Shown here: piece after piece, positions 26,865 through 36,727 of the stretch
Numbering within the stretch: the first letter of the stretch is position 1
How the letters are laid out: each line of letters begins with the position of its first letter
Assembly (NCBI GenBank): GCA_009703275.1
Contig: WLGJ01000002.1
Location: 1 to 38,041, forward strand
Direction of reading: 5' to 3'
Source: Actinomycetota bacterium
GTDB taxonomy: Bacteria; Actinomycetota; Acidimicrobiia; Acidimicrobiales; Acidimicrobilacustridaceae
Length of the DNA stretch: 38,041 nucleotides
Translations under genes and position numbers: made by a program
Notes under the pieces: generated by a model
What the model was told of the DNA's origin: nothing
Seen by the model: only the letters and a program-made list of their open reading frames with translations
Database searches by the model: none

Positions 26865-27854
26865 ATGGACCCCCGCCTTGAACGCTCGCTTGCTTCACTC
26901 AGCGACGCATTGATGGAAGCGGTGATCATTCCGAGTTGGAGCGGTCTCGGGTATTCCGCCCGTCGCCATCTCGAGGGATGGGACGACCAAGTTCAAGCGC
27001 GAATGGATGGCCAAGTCGTTGTCCTCACCGGCTTCACTTCGGGCATTGGTTTGGCTGCGGCGACCCGGTTCGGCGAACTCGGTGCGACACTGCATCTCGT
27101 AGGTCGTGACCCGAGTCGCACCTCTTCCACAGCTGAAGCCCTGAGTCATCAAGGATTCGACGTGCATACGAGCATCGCTGATATGGGCGATCTCGACGCT
27201 GTTCGTTCGATCGCGGCGGAAATCGCCAGTGCACATGAGCATCTCGATGCGCTCATTCACAATGCGGGAGCACTCTCGGCGGAGTACGCAGTCTCTCCTC
27301 AAGGTTTCGAGATGACGGTGGCCTCGCAGGTCCTCGGGCCATTTCTTCTTACTTCGCTGCTTCTGCCGCTACTTGAGGCGGGGGAGTCGAGGGGTCGCGT
27401 TATCACTGTCGCTTCTGGTGGCATGTATCCCGAGAAGCTTGACGTCGAGAAACTCCTCGCTGGTCCCGATTCCTACGATGGCGTGCGCGCGTACGCGCGG
27501 GCGAAGCGAGCACAGGTCGAACTGAACGTTGAGTGGGCGAGACGCTGTGGGTCGAAGGCAATCTTCCAAGCGATGCACCCGGGTTGGGTTGATACCCCGG
27601 GTGTCGTGAAGTCGCTTCCTCGTTTCCACTCAATTACGAAGCCAGTGTTGCGATCGGCAGAAGCGGGTGCTGACACGATCGTTTGGTTGGCTGATGTTGA
27701 CGAAAACGAACTCGGCGCCAACGGCGGCTTCTGGCTCGATCGACACCGGCGGAGCATCACCAAGATCCCAGGGACGGGAGCATCGCAGAGCGAACGCAAC
27801 CGTATTTGGCAGTGGTGTGAAGACAACAGTGGATCAGGTCGACAGCCCTCGTGA
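26865..27854 (+). CDS. SDR family oxidoreductase (retinol-dehydrogenase-like)
   Basis: GQVVVLTGFTSGIGLAAATRFGELGATLHLVGRDP, LIHNAGALSAEYAVSPQGFEMTVASQVLGPFLLTSLLLP. Confidence 0.88.
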   Translation: MDPRLERSLASLSDALMEAVIIPSWSGLGYSARRHLEGWDDQVQARMDGQVVVLTGFTSGIGLAAATRFGELGATLHLVGRDPSRTSSTAEALSHQGFDVHTSIADMGDLDAVRSIAAEIASAHEHLDALIHNAGALSAEYAVSPQGFEMTVASQVLGPFLLTSLLLPLLEAGESRGRVITVASGGMYPEKLDVEKLLAGPDSYDGVRAYARAKRAQVELNVEWARRCGSKAIFQAMHPGWVDTPGVVKSLPRFHSITKPVLRSAEAGADTIVWLADVDENELGANGGFWLDRHRRSITKIPGTGASQSERNRIWQWCEDNSGSGRQPS

Positions 27855-28081
27855 AGATTGCGATTATCGGCTCCGGCATCGCCGGGCTTACATGTGCACA
27901 TCTGCTCGACCCCGATCACGATGTGACTGTCTACGAAGCAGGCGATCGAGTGGGCGGGCACACCAACACGGTCGATGCAGCTGAAGTTCACGAGGCCCCT
28001 GAGTTTTTCCTAAGATCATCTGATTGGCCGGTCAGGTTCGGAGTCGTTCCGAGAACCCCTTCGGTGAATAGGACTGAGTAA
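27851..28081 (+). pseudogene. Truncated FAD/NAD(P)-binding amine-oxidase-like oxidoreductase (N-terminus only)
   Basis: KIAIIGSGIAGLTCAHLLDPDHDVTVYEAGDRVGGHTNTVDA (dinucleotide-binding GxGxxG..E..GGH) then unrelated tail; only 76 codons; GTGA overlap with upstream SDR. Confidence 0.75.
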
Positions 28082-29364
28082 TGAGTGCACCCCGTAGACG
28101 CTGGATGAGCATGGCGGCTCTGGCCACAGTGGCCCTGACGTTGGTGGTTTTCGTGCCGAATACTGCATCGGCTGTCACGACGGCGCCGCGGTGCAGTGGA
28201 CGGGTGGCCACCATTGTGTCGGCCGCCGCAACCATTACCGGCACGGCAGGTAATGACGTGATCATCGCCACAGGATCGGCCGGTCAAACCATCCGCTCAG
28301 GAAGAGGCGACGACGTCATCTGCGGCTCTGCCGGACCAGATCGCATCTTCGCCGATGATGGCAACGACACCGTGCTCTCCGGTAACGGCGATGACATCGT
28401 TGATGCCGGAAACGGTAACGACACTATTGACGCTGGCATTGGTCGCGACAATGTGGTTGGTGGAGCCGGCGACGATGCCGTCACCGCGGGGGCCGGCGTC
28501 GATCGCGTTACAGGTGATGCCGGCAACGACCGAATCACCGGTAATGACGGATCAGACACACTCATCGGTGGTAACGGTAACGACGCTCTCCATGGCGGTG
28601 CCTCCCCGGACATCATCGACCCGGGCACGGGTTCGAATTCCTGCGGCTCCGACACCACCGATTCGGTGATCAGTCAATGCCCAATCGATCGCTCGGGAGT
28701 GATCTTTCGTGACGTCGTTGTTCCCGTCACTACCACCGCTGGCACAACCATGAAGATCACTTGGCGGTCGGTTGATGCGGGCGGCGTGTCAAACGCAAAC
28801 ATGCGCATTGGAGGCCCGAGCGGTTGGGTCACCTCATGGTGCGGGTTTGTGGTCGTCGCCAATCTCGTGAGTGGCAGTACCTTCGACGGTACCTACGAAG
28901 CCACTTGCAATGTGCCCGCGAATGCTGTCAATGGCCGCTACACGCTCTTCCTGATGGCCTCTGACACATTTGGAAACGTCTCCGCCTGGGATTCATCAAG
29001 TCAGTTCGATTTCTCGGTAACGAGCGGTGCAGCCGATTCGTCACCGCCTGCGGTTAGCAACCTTTCGGCTCGAGTCGAGGGCAGTTCTGTTGTGGTGAGT
29101 TGGCGGGCCAGCGATCCTTCTGGCGTCGCCGGACAATCGGCATGGCTTGCGTACAACGTCTACTCATTCGCAAGTACCGAGGGCCCGTACTTCGTTTACA
29201 ACGCAGCGGTCCTTGTCAGTGGCGATGCTTTGAATGGGGTGTACGAGCAAAGGGTCGATCGGCGTCAGATCGCTCCGAGCGGCACGTACACGGTGTGGCT
29301 GACCGTCATTGACGCACTCGGTAACAAGGATTTCTCTCAGACCTCAACCACCTTGGCGCTCTAG
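28081..29364 (+). CDS. Secreted RTX-type calcium-binding repeat protein with C-terminal beta-sandwich-like region
   Basis: Signal peptide ending NTASA; about eleven nonapeptides (GSAGPDRIF ADDGNDTVL SGNGDDIVD AGNGNDTID ...); Ig/FN3-like C-terminus. Confidence 0.85.
   Translation: MSAPRRRWMSMAALATVALTLVVFVPNTASAVTTAPRCSGRVATIVSAAATITGTAGNDVIIATGSAGQTIRSGRGDDVICGSAGPDRIFADDGNDTVLSGNGDDIVDAGNGNDTIDAGIGRDNVVGGAGDDAVTAGAGVDRVTGDAGNDRITGNDGSDTLIGGNGNDALHGGASPDIIDPGTGSNSCGSDTTDSVISQCPIDRSGVIFRDVVVPVTTTAGTTMKITWRSVDAGGVSNANMRIGGPSGWVTSWCGFVVVANLVSGSTFDGTYEATCNVPANAVNGRYTLFLMASDTFGNVSAWDSSSQFDFSVTSGAADSSPPAVSNLSARVEGSSVVVSWRASDPSGVAGQSAWLAYNVYSFASTEGPYFVYNAAVLVSGDALNGVYEQRVDRRQIAPSGTYTVWLTVIDALGNKDFSQTSTTLAL
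28293..28620 (+). repeat. RTX nonapeptide-coding tandem repeat array
   Basis: 27-nt periodic coding units GGxGxDxux. Confidence 0.75.
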
Positions 29365-29455
29365 GTCCTCGCTTGTTGCCTGTTCTCGTGAAACTGCAAG
29401 AGTTGCTCATTGCTGCCGACAATTCGATGGTCATTCACAAATGCGTTGAGGATGC

Positions 29456-30196
29456 ATGGGCATGCCGTTCATGACGTCGATTGACAACCCTCTTCACTCG
29501 CCGATAGCCCGCACGATGGTTGTCATCGTCGCGGTACCTGCGCATGTGGAAAGAAACCAATGGATGGAATTTCAGCGAGCCCTCTTTTCACAGATGGGGC
29601 TTGCCTCGAGGTTTAGTTATGGAATCGATGCGTCGGAACTCGTTGTTTCGGGTGGGTCAGATCAGACCCTTAAGTCGCTGAACTGCGGAGAACGTGAGTC
29701 CATCTATGACACAACTCGCCGAATCAACGGTGAACCGATGTCGCCGGAGAACCTCGCGTGCTCGTGGAGTCACCTTTTGGTCTACGAACAGTTGATAGAG
29801 GATCCAACATACGATCAGTATTTGGTGCTGGAAAATGACGCTGAATTGATCTCACCGCAGCTCCTCGTTGAACTCCTTGAGCATCTCCCCGAAAATTTCG
29901 ACTTGGCCCATTTGGGCACGAGCGAGTGGTACCGATTCGAGTGCGTTAGCGCCGTCAATGCACATTATTGGGACATTCGCAAGCAGTACTTCAACAATGC
30001 ACATGCCTACGTACTTTCGAAAAAAGGTGCGCGGAAACTATTGGCTTTCGCTGACGGAACCGTCAGCCTCCCAGCAGACGATCTGCTTTCGAATGCATTT
30101 CTGATGACCTCGGACTTCAATGTGATCGTTCCGTTGGAAAATCCGCTGCAGAGTGGGCCTATAGGAGCGGTATCAACTGTGGACGTTAAACGCTGA
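29456..30196 (+). CDS. Glycosyltransferase family 25 (LPS biosynthesis-type) protein
   Basis: MSPENLACSWSHLLVYEQLIEDPTYDQYLVLENDAELIS and NNAHAYVLSKKGARKLLAFADG..LPADDLLS GT25 motifs. Confidence 0.8.
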   Translation: MGMPFMTSIDNPLHSPIARTMVVIVAVPAHVERNQWMEFQRALFSQMGLASRFSYGIDASELVVSGGSDQTLKSLNCGERESIYDTTRRINGEPMSPENLACSWSHLLVYEQLIEDPTYDQYLVLENDAELISPQLLVELLEHLPENFDLAHLGTSEWYRFECVSAVNAHYWDIRKQYFNNAHAYVLSKKGARKLLAFADGTVSLPADDLLSNAFLMTSDFNVIVPLENPLQSGPIGAVSTVDVKR

Positions 30197-30207
30197 TCTA
30201 TTGCCTC

Positions 30208-30951
30208 TTAGTTCGTTGTTGATCCGCCGTTGAGCGAAATTGTTTGCCCGGTGATCCACGAAGCCTCGTTCGATGCGAGGTACACGCACGCGTATCCGAC
30301 GTCGGTTCCCGTTCCGAGTCGGCCAACAGGTACCGACTTTGCGATCTTCGCAGTCACGGTGCGTTGGTCCTCGGTGATACCGGGGTCATTGCGCTCCATG
30401 AGGCCTAACGCAAGTGTGTTTGCGGTGACGCCGTCGCCTGCGTTCTCAATCGCGAGGTGACGCATGAATGAGATGCCGGCGCCTTTGCCCGCTCCATAGA
30501 TCGAAACACCGATGTTGAGCCCTTCGGTGCCCGCTCCTGACGAGATCGTGATGATGCGACCCCATTTGCGTTCACACATTCCGTCGATGACGGCCTTGGT
30601 GCAGTTGAGAACGCCGTAAAGGTTGACGTCGATGTATGGGTCCCATTCGTTGCGAGGGAGATCGCGGAATTTCACTGCTCGCATTGAAGCTGGAATGCCG
30701 GCGTTGTTCACGAGGATGTCGATTGGTTCGGCGCTTGCAATTGCAGCCTCTACCTCGTCGAAGTCAGCGACGTTGAAGGGAAGTGCTATCGCTTTTGGTC
30801 CGAGTTCGGCAGCAGCGGCCTCGGCTCGTTCGCTCACGAGATCGTTGACGTAGACGGTCGCACCACCATCGATGAGCGTGCGGGCGATACCAAGACCAAC
30901 GCCTTGGCCGGACCCTGTAACGAGAGCGGTCTTCTCAGTGAGATCAAACAT
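30208..30951 (-). CDS. Short-chain dehydrogenase/reductase
   Basis: KTALVTGSGQGVGLGIARTLIDGGATVYVND, NNAGIPASM, YGAGKGAGISFMRHLAIENAGDGVTANTLALG, WITGQTISLNGGSTTN. Confidence 0.93.
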   Translation of the reverse strand: MFDLTEKTALVTGSGQGVGLGIARTLIDGGATVYVNDLVSERAEAAAAELGPKAIALPFNVADFDEVEAAIASAEPIDILVNNAGIPASMRAVKFRDLPRNEWDPYIDVNLYGVLNCTKAVIDGMCERKWGRIITISSGAGTEGLNIGVSIYGAGKGAGISFMRHLAIENAGDGVTANTLALGLMERNDPGITEDQRTVTAKIAKSVPVGRLGTGTDVGYACVYLASNEASWITGQTISLNGGSTTN

Positions 30952-30987
30952 TGCGGAATCCTCGTGCTTTCAGGTCAACCGAGACGA

Positions 30988-31761
30988 CTAACGCCCGAGT
31001 CTTTCGCCGATTGAGCTACGAGTGCGAGCAAATGCGGCTCGCACGGGGTAGGGGCAGCGCTTCCAGATCGGTACTTTGGCTTTCGCCTCGAAGTTCTTCG
31101 TTGCAGAACCAACTCGGGTCTGTTCAATGGTTCGAGCCGAGCGCTTCGTGCCGAGCGAAACGATCGTGGCAAGGCGAGTATCGAGTTCTGATTGCTCAGA
31201 CGGACTGAGTTCAGGCTTACGACCGATGACCATGAAGTCACCCCACTCGATTCCTGATCCCTTACCCCACCGCTTGGTCTCGACATGGGTTTCTATTTGC
31301 TCAAGTCCTGCCCAGGAAAGCATCGCTGGCCCGGCATCGGCGTAAAAGCGCCAGCAATCGAGTGGGTAGCGATGCATTGGTCCAGTCGACGGAGCGATGA
31401 GGCAACAAAGTCCGTTGGGTCGAAGGACACGAGCGACCTCAGCGATCGTTACCCAGAACTCCGGGTCGTGTTCGAGAGTTTGTCCTGAAATCACGACATC
31501 GAAAGAGGAGGACTCAACTTCCGTCCAGTCGTGAGGGTCGGCGAGGACGATGTCGACGTTGTTCCCCGCCTCCATGTCGGTGCCGACGTAGTCGAATGAA
31601 GCCGAAGAGAAAAGATCCCGGTAGGAGTCTTGGTCGCGAACTGCACGGGCGCCTAAATCAAGAACTCGAAGAACCTCTGGCCGGGTGGCGGTGCCAAAAC
31701 GCGGGCCTTCGAGGTACGAATCGCGGAAGGCGGTCATCTTTAAGTAGGAACTGCGGTGCAT
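30988..31761 (-). CDS. Class I SAM-dependent methyltransferase
   Basis: EVLRVLDLGARAVRDQDSYRDLF..YVGTDMEAGNNVDIV..FDVVISGQTLEHDPEFWVTIAEVARVLRPNGLCCLIAPS. Confidence 0.85.
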   Translation of the reverse strand: MHRSSYLKMTAFRDSYLEGPRFGTATRPEVLRVLDLGARAVRDQDSYRDLFSSASFDYVGTDMEAGNNVDIVLADPHDWTEVESSSFDVVISGQTLEHDPEFWVTIAEVARVLRPNGLCCLIAPSTGPMHRYPLDCWRFYADAGPAMLSWAGLEQIETHVETKRWGKGSGIEWGDFMVIGRKPELSPSEQSELDTRLATIVSLGTKRSARTIEQTRVGSATKNFEAKAKVPIWKRCPYPVRAAFARTRSSIGERLGR

Positions 31762-31836
31762 TGAACGCCTTTGTTCGCTTTCTGCGTGCTGCTCATCATG
31801 GCATGGCGGGCATCTTCAACTCGTTATCGTCGGTGC

Positions 31837-32643
31837 ATGACTGACATCCCTAGCGTCATCTCTTCTGTTCCAAGCAAACTTGGCACGAGGCTCTCTTTTG
31901 AAGACGGTCAGCTTGTCGGCCATCTTTCCTCTCCGCCGGAAATTGCCGCCCGAGGCGCCGCATCGATGGCCGCAGTCGCATTTCTGATTGATGTGGTTGG
32001 CGGGATGACAATTGATAACGACCCAACGAATTGGGCGTTCACTTCTGATCTCGTGATTCGGCTCCCACTCGCGCCTGCTCCCGTGTCTGTCGATACACGA
32101 GCGGTGATCTTGCGTAATGGTGCTCGTTCGGCAATTTGTGAAATGCCCCTCACTGTTAATGGTGAGGAGTGGGGGAGCAGCTTGATCAGTTTCGCCAAGG
32201 TGCCGCGCCGTGAAGGCGATCCGGTCAAGCCACCTTTTGATGCTCATGCTGCAGTAACACGTATGCCAACAGAGCCCCTCAAAGAAACTCTTCGGGCTGC
32301 TGCAGGATTCGTTTCTCGAGATCGCTCGCAAGGAGTTGTCGCGTCGGACCTGCGAGCCGAACTTCTCAATCCTTCTGGCGCAATGCAAGGGGCGGTGGTC
32401 GCAGGTCTTGTCGAAGCTGCAGCAGAGGACCTCGCCGATGAGCAACTCGGCGGTGACCGGCCCTACGTCGTTACAGAAATGGAAGTGCGCTTTCTTGCGC
32501 AAAATCGTCAGTCGCCAATCGTGAGTTCGGCGCGATTTGTTGGTGCTCCCTCAGATGGACTCATCCGAGTTGATCTGTTTGATGATGACGGGAATGGTCG
32601 ACTGACGACGGCTGCGGTAGTCCGGGTTACTCCCGGGCCCTGA
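31837..32643 (+). CDS. Hotdog-fold acyl-CoA thioesterase-like protein (probable double hotdog)
   Basis: GASMAAVAFLIDVVGGMTIDNDPTNWAFTSDLVIRLPLAPAP; start MTDIPSV. Confidence 0.7.
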   Translation: MTDIPSVISSVPSKLGTRLSFEDGQLVGHLSSPPEIAARGAASMAAVAFLIDVVGGMTIDNDPTNWAFTSDLVIRLPLAPAPVSVDTRAVILRNGARSAICEMPLTVNGEEWGSSLISFAKVPRREGDPVKPPFDAHAAVTRMPTEPLKETLRAAAGFVSRDRSQGVVASDLRAELLNPSGAMQGAVVAGLVEAAAEDLADEQLGGDRPYVVTEMEVRFLAQNRQSPIVSSARFVGAPSDGLIRVDLFDDDGNGRLTTAAVVRVTPGP

Positions 32644-32804
32644 CCAGGAACACTCGCTGCAACGGAAGTTTTGGCAGCCGAAAAGCGACTCCAAATCTCC
32701 GTGTCCGGAGTCACAAGCGTTCCAAATGCTGCCGGTGAGATGGGCGCCGGTATCGTCCTTTCGGTCGAAGCGGCACGTTGTCGCCCGAGAGGATCTCCCC
32801 CCGA

Positions 32805-35024
32805 ATGTCGAATTTTCTCTATCGAGTTGGTCGCGCCTGCACGCGCAGACGTTGGCGAGTGCTCTTCGCTTGGCTAGCAATCGTCGTAGCGCTCGTCGTC
32901 GTTGGTAGAGCCGCTGGCGGTGAGTTCGTCGACCGTTTGCAGATCCCTGGTGTCGAATCACAGAAGGCCACTGATCTTTTGTTGGAGACGTTCCCGACTC
33001 AGGCCGGCGGGTCAATGCAGGTGGTTTTCCATGTTTCGGATGGAACGGTCGCCGATGAACCGTCGGCATCTGCAATCGCTGCGGCGATGGATGCAATGGT
33101 CAACGTCCCGCACGTGGTTCAGCCATTCCCGGCATTGGTGAAGCAAGTATCTGCTGACGGAACAACGGTGCTCACAACCGTGCAGTTTGATGACGAGGTT
33201 CGGGCGTTGCCCCGATCGGTGTATCACGACGTTGTCGCAACGACGGCGGCAGCAACCAGTGAGGGAGTGCAGGTTGAGTTTGGCGGCGAATTCCCCCAAT
33301 TGATGGAGCAGCCATCACTCGGTGGCACGGAGGGTATTGGCCTTCTCGCAGCGATGGTGATCTTGTTGTTCGCCTTTGGTTCGGTCATAGCGATGGGTCT
33401 TCCCATCGGAACGGCCTTGTTTGGTCTGGGAGCGGGCATTGCCGCAATCACATGCCTCTCGGCGTTTGTGGATGTGCCTTCGACATCAGAAATGCTTGCG
33501 TCGATGATCGGCCTAGGAGTTGGCATCGATTACGCGTTGTTCATCATCACGCGACATCGTGCTGGGCTCCACCGTGGCCTTACCGTTGAGGATGCGTCGG
33601 GTCGTGCGATCGCCACGGCCGGTCAGGCAGTAGTGATCGCTGGTGGAACAGTCGTGATTGCGATCTGTGGTCTTGCGGTTGCTGGAATCCCGATGATCAC
33701 CTTTATGGGCATCGGAGCGGCGATTGTTGTGGCGGTGATGGTGATTTCATCGCTCACACTTCTGCCTGCGTTGATGGGCTTCGCTGGCCACAACATTGAT
33801 CGATACGGTCTCCCGGGAACGAAGCGAGTGAGCGAAGGTTCAATCACCAATGTCGACGGTGAGTATCACGGCTGGGCACGGTGGGCTCAACATGTTTCGC
33901 GTCATCCGGTGGTGTATCTCGTAGTCGGTTTGGCGGCAGTGCTCACCCTTGCCGCCCCGATTCTTGATCTGCGTTTGGGTCAGACTGACTCGAGCCAAAG
34001 CCCGTCGTCATCGACACTCAGGCGTAGCTACGACCTCCTCTCCAATGGATTTGGCCCTGGATTCAACGGCCCCTTCGTGCTTGCAGTGAATCTCGAAGGT
34101 ACGACGCTTCCGCCGGAACAAGTCGTCCAGCAACTCTCCGCTGCAGTCATTGCCGATCCGAACGTTGCACAGGTCTCCCGAGCAGTTGTCGGGCCGAACG
34201 GTGAATCTGCGGTCATTCAAGTGATCCCCGCGAGCGCTCCCCAAGACAAGGAAACGAGTGAATTAGTTGCTCGATTGCGCTCGTCGGTGATTCCTGCAGC
34301 GCTCGAGACAACGGGTGGGACGGTCTATGTAGGCGGACAGACCGCGACCTTCATCGACCTGAGCAACCGGGTGGCAGATCGGCTTCCACTGTTCATTGGT
34401 TGCGTTGTCGGACTCTCATTCATCTTGCTGATGATTGTGTTCCGCTCGATCTTGGTTCCGCTGAAAGCGGCAATCATGAACCTGCTGTCGATTGGTGCTG
34501 CCTATGGCGTCATCGTCGCGGTGTTCCAGTGGGGATGGGGCGCAGAACTCTTCGGAGTTCATCAGTCATTGCCAATCGTCAGTTTCATTCCGATGTTTAT
34601 GTTTGCCATTCTTTTTGGTCTGTCGATGGACTACGAAGTCTTCATCCTCAGCCGAATTCGCGAGGAGTACAACCACTCGGGTGATAACACCGAGTCGGTA
34701 ATTGTCGGCATTACTGCAACCGCTCGAGTGATTACATCCGCTGCACTCATCATGATTTCGGTCTTCATCAGTTTCGTCTTTGGCGGGGAACCAACGATCA
34801 AGATGATGGGTCTCGGCTTAGCAACTGCAGTGTTTGTTGATGCAACGATCATTCGCATGGTGTTGGTTCCGTCGTCGATGCGCCTAATGGGTAATGCCAA
34901 TTGGTGGTTTCCAAAGTCGCTCGACCGGATAATTCCCAATCTCGACATTGAGGGTGAAAGCCGCTTGCCTGACCCTGAGTTCGAAACGGTCGCCATTTCG
35001 AACGAACACTCCGTTTTGGTCTGA
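32805..35024 (+). CDS. MMPL/RND-family transporter
   Basis: Two blocks of TMs; LGVGIDYALFIITRHRAG and FGLSMDYEVFILSRIREEY MMPL signatures; alternative start 32778. Confidence 0.9.
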   Translation: MSNFLYRVGRACTRRRWRVLFAWLAIVVALVVVGRAAGGEFVDRLQIPGVESQKATDLLLETFPTQAGGSMQVVFHVSDGTVADEPSASAIAAAMDAMVNVPHVVQPFPALVKQVSADGTTVLTTVQFDDEVRALPRSVYHDVVATTAAATSEGVQVEFGGEFPQLMEQPSLGGTEGIGLLAAMVILLFAFGSVIAMGLPIGTALFGLGAGIAAITCLSAFVDVPSTSEMLASMIGLGVGIDYALFIITRHRAGLHRGLTVEDASGRAIATAGQAVVIAGGTVVIAICGLAVAGIPMITFMGIGAAIVVAVMVISSLTLLPALMGFAGHNIDRYGLPGTKRVSEGSITNVDGEYHGWARWAQHVSRHPVVYLVVGLAAVLTLAAPILDLRLGQTDSSQSPSSSTLRRSYDLLSNGFGPGFNGPFVLAVNLEGTTLPPEQVVQQLSAAVIADPNVAQVSRAVVGPNGESAVIQVIPASAPQDKETSELVARLRSSVIPAALETTGGTVYVGGQTATFIDLSNRVADRLPLFIGCVVGLSFILLMIVFRSILVPLKAAIMNLLSIGAAYGVIVAVFQWGWGAELFGVHQSLPIVSFIPMFMFAILFGLSMDYEVFILSRIREEYNHSGDNTESVIVGITATARVITSAALIMISVFISFVFGGEPTIKMMGLGLATAVFVDATIIRMVLVPSSMRLMGNANWWFPKSLDRIIPNLDIEGESRLPDPEFETVAISNEHSVLV

Positions 35025-35059
35025 TTCAACCCCTACGCTGAAGACTCTCGAGGAGGATC

Positions 35060-35800
35060 ATGGGCGCCATATGGAACGGAAATATCGATAGCGCGAGCAA
35101 ACTTCCGCTGCTGTTGTGCATGATCGCGTTCATCGTCACTTTTGTGATTACGCGGATCATCGTGAGGATGATTCGTTCAGGACGCGGCCCATTCAAAAAC
35201 AACTCCGTGGGCGGCGTGCATATCCACCATGTAGTGCCAGGGATCATCCTGATGATCGTCGGGGGTCTCTTGGCGATTGGCGGTGTTGGTCCGGGATGGG
35301 ACAACACCGCTGGCGTCATCTTTGGAATGGGGTTGGCGCTTGTATTGGATGAGTTCGCGCTGATCTTGCATCTCCAAGACGTCTATTGGGAAGAAGAAGG
35401 CCGGCTCTCTGTCGACGCGGTGTTTGTTCTGGCCGGAGTGATGATGTTGCTGCTGGTTGCGGGCGCGCCCTTTGGCATCAGCGTCGACCAGGAGCAATCG
35501 CGTTTGCGGATTGGACTGCTGGTGCTGATCGCCGTCCATCTCACCATGGCTGCAATCTGTGCAGCGAAAGGGAAATTGGGCACAGCTGTGGTTGGAGTTG
35601 TCATTCCAGCTATCGCCTACGTCGGAGCACTTCGGATCGCTCGGCCGAGTTCACCGTGGGCAAAACGCGCCTATGGAAAGCATCCGGAGCGGATGGAGAA
35701 ATCCAAAAAGCGCGAAAAAGAATTCGATGCTCGCTGGCGAACAAAGGTTTCAAAGTTCCAAGACTTTGTTGCTGGAACATTTATTGGTGAAAATTCCTAA
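35060..35800 (+). CDS. Integral membrane protein of unknown function with HIHH motif
   Basis: Multiple TMs; NNSVGGVHIHHVVPGIILMIVGG, LVLDEFALILHLQDVYWEEEG; GAGGA RBS. Confidence 0.8.
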   Translation: MGAIWNGNIDSASKLPLLLCMIAFIVTFVITRIIVRMIRSGRGPFKNNSVGGVHIHHVVPGIILMIVGGLLAIGGVGPGWDNTAGVIFGMGLALVLDEFALILHLQDVYWEEEGRLSVDAVFVLAGVMMLLLVAGAPFGISVDQEQSRLRIGLLVLIAVHLTMAAICAAKGKLGTAVVGVVIPAIAYVGALRIARPSSPWAKRAYGKHPERMEKSKKREKEFDARWRTKVSKFQDFVAGTFIGENS

Positions 35801-35869
35801 ACCAGCAGTAGGGGAAATCGAGAGCGACGCAAACGGTGCTTGTGTTCGTTCCGCCCTCGGATTCGTCCG

Positions 35870-36667
35870 TTAGATGTCGTAGTCGACGACAACGGGAGCG
35901 TGATCGCTCCAGCGTGTGTCGTATGACGGTGCGCGATCAACACGTGGGTTCTGCGCAAGCTTGGCTAGTTGGGGATTCACAATCTGATAGTCGATTCGCC
36001 AGCCAGCATCGTTGTCGAATGCTTTGCCGCGATAGGACCACCACGAGTAGGGACCTGCTTCGTCAGGAAATGCTGCGCGTACAACATCAACCCAGCCCAG
36101 TTCATCGAACCAGTTGTCGAAGTACGCCTGTTCCTCTGGAAGGAATCCGGCGCAACCGATATTTCCTTTCCAGTTCTTGAGGTCCGCTTCTCGGTGGGCA
36201 ACGTTGAGGTCGCCGGTGAACACAACGTGCCGGCCATCGTCACGAAGCTCTGTGAGTCGAGACGTCGCCGCGTCGAACCATGCGAGTTTCTCTTTCATCT
36301 TTTCGGGAGAGGTTTCGTCGCCAGTGTGGGCGTAGGCGGAGATGACGGTGAATGTTTTGCGCTTGCCCATTTTGATATCGGCTTCTATCCAGCGGCCCTT
36401 GTCGGCGAAGGACACAGAGTGCTCGCCGCTTCGAGAATCGGTGATCGGGAGTCGGCTGGCAACAGCCACACCCGCCCGCCCCTTCACTGAACACTCGGCA
36501 TGGACGATGTGCCATCCATCGCCCATGAGGCCCGCCACGAGCTCGTCTGGGGCGCGAACTTCTTGGAGGGTGACGACATCGGGCTGGGTCTCGGCCAGCC
36601 ACTCGTTCATGCCTTTGCGGGAAGCGGCCCGGAGGCCGTTGACGTTGACAGTTGCGATTCTGAGCAC
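35870..36667 (-). CDS. xth: Exodeoxyribonuclease III / AP endonuclease family
   Basis: LRIATVNVNGLRAASRKGMNEWLAETQPDVVTLQEVRA, FTGDLNVAHREADLKN, WRIDYQIVNPQL, SDHAPVVVDYDI. Confidence 0.93.
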   Translation of the reverse strand: MLRIATVNVNGLRAASRKGMNEWLAETQPDVVTLQEVRAPDELVAGLMGDGWHIVHAECSVKGRAGVAVASRLPITDSRSGEHSVSFADKGRWIEADIKMGKRKTFTVISAYAHTGDETSPEKMKEKLAWFDAATSRLTELRDDGRHVVFTGDLNVAHREADLKNWKGNIGCAGFLPEEQAYFDNWFDELGWVDVVRAAFPDEAGPYSWWSYRGKAFDNDAGWRIDYQIVNPQLAKLAQNPRVDRAPSYDTRWSDHAPVVVDYDI

Positions 36668-36727
36668 CCGCCGATCGTGTCACGTTCCCGGTTCGGTTTG
36701 GTGCGTCTCGCTCGCTAGTCTCAGATC

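Noticed and set aside
28293-28620. CRISPR-like or satellite array
   Set aside because: Periodicity is 27-nt coding units for RTX nonapeptides in an open frame, without conserved repeats and unique spacers.
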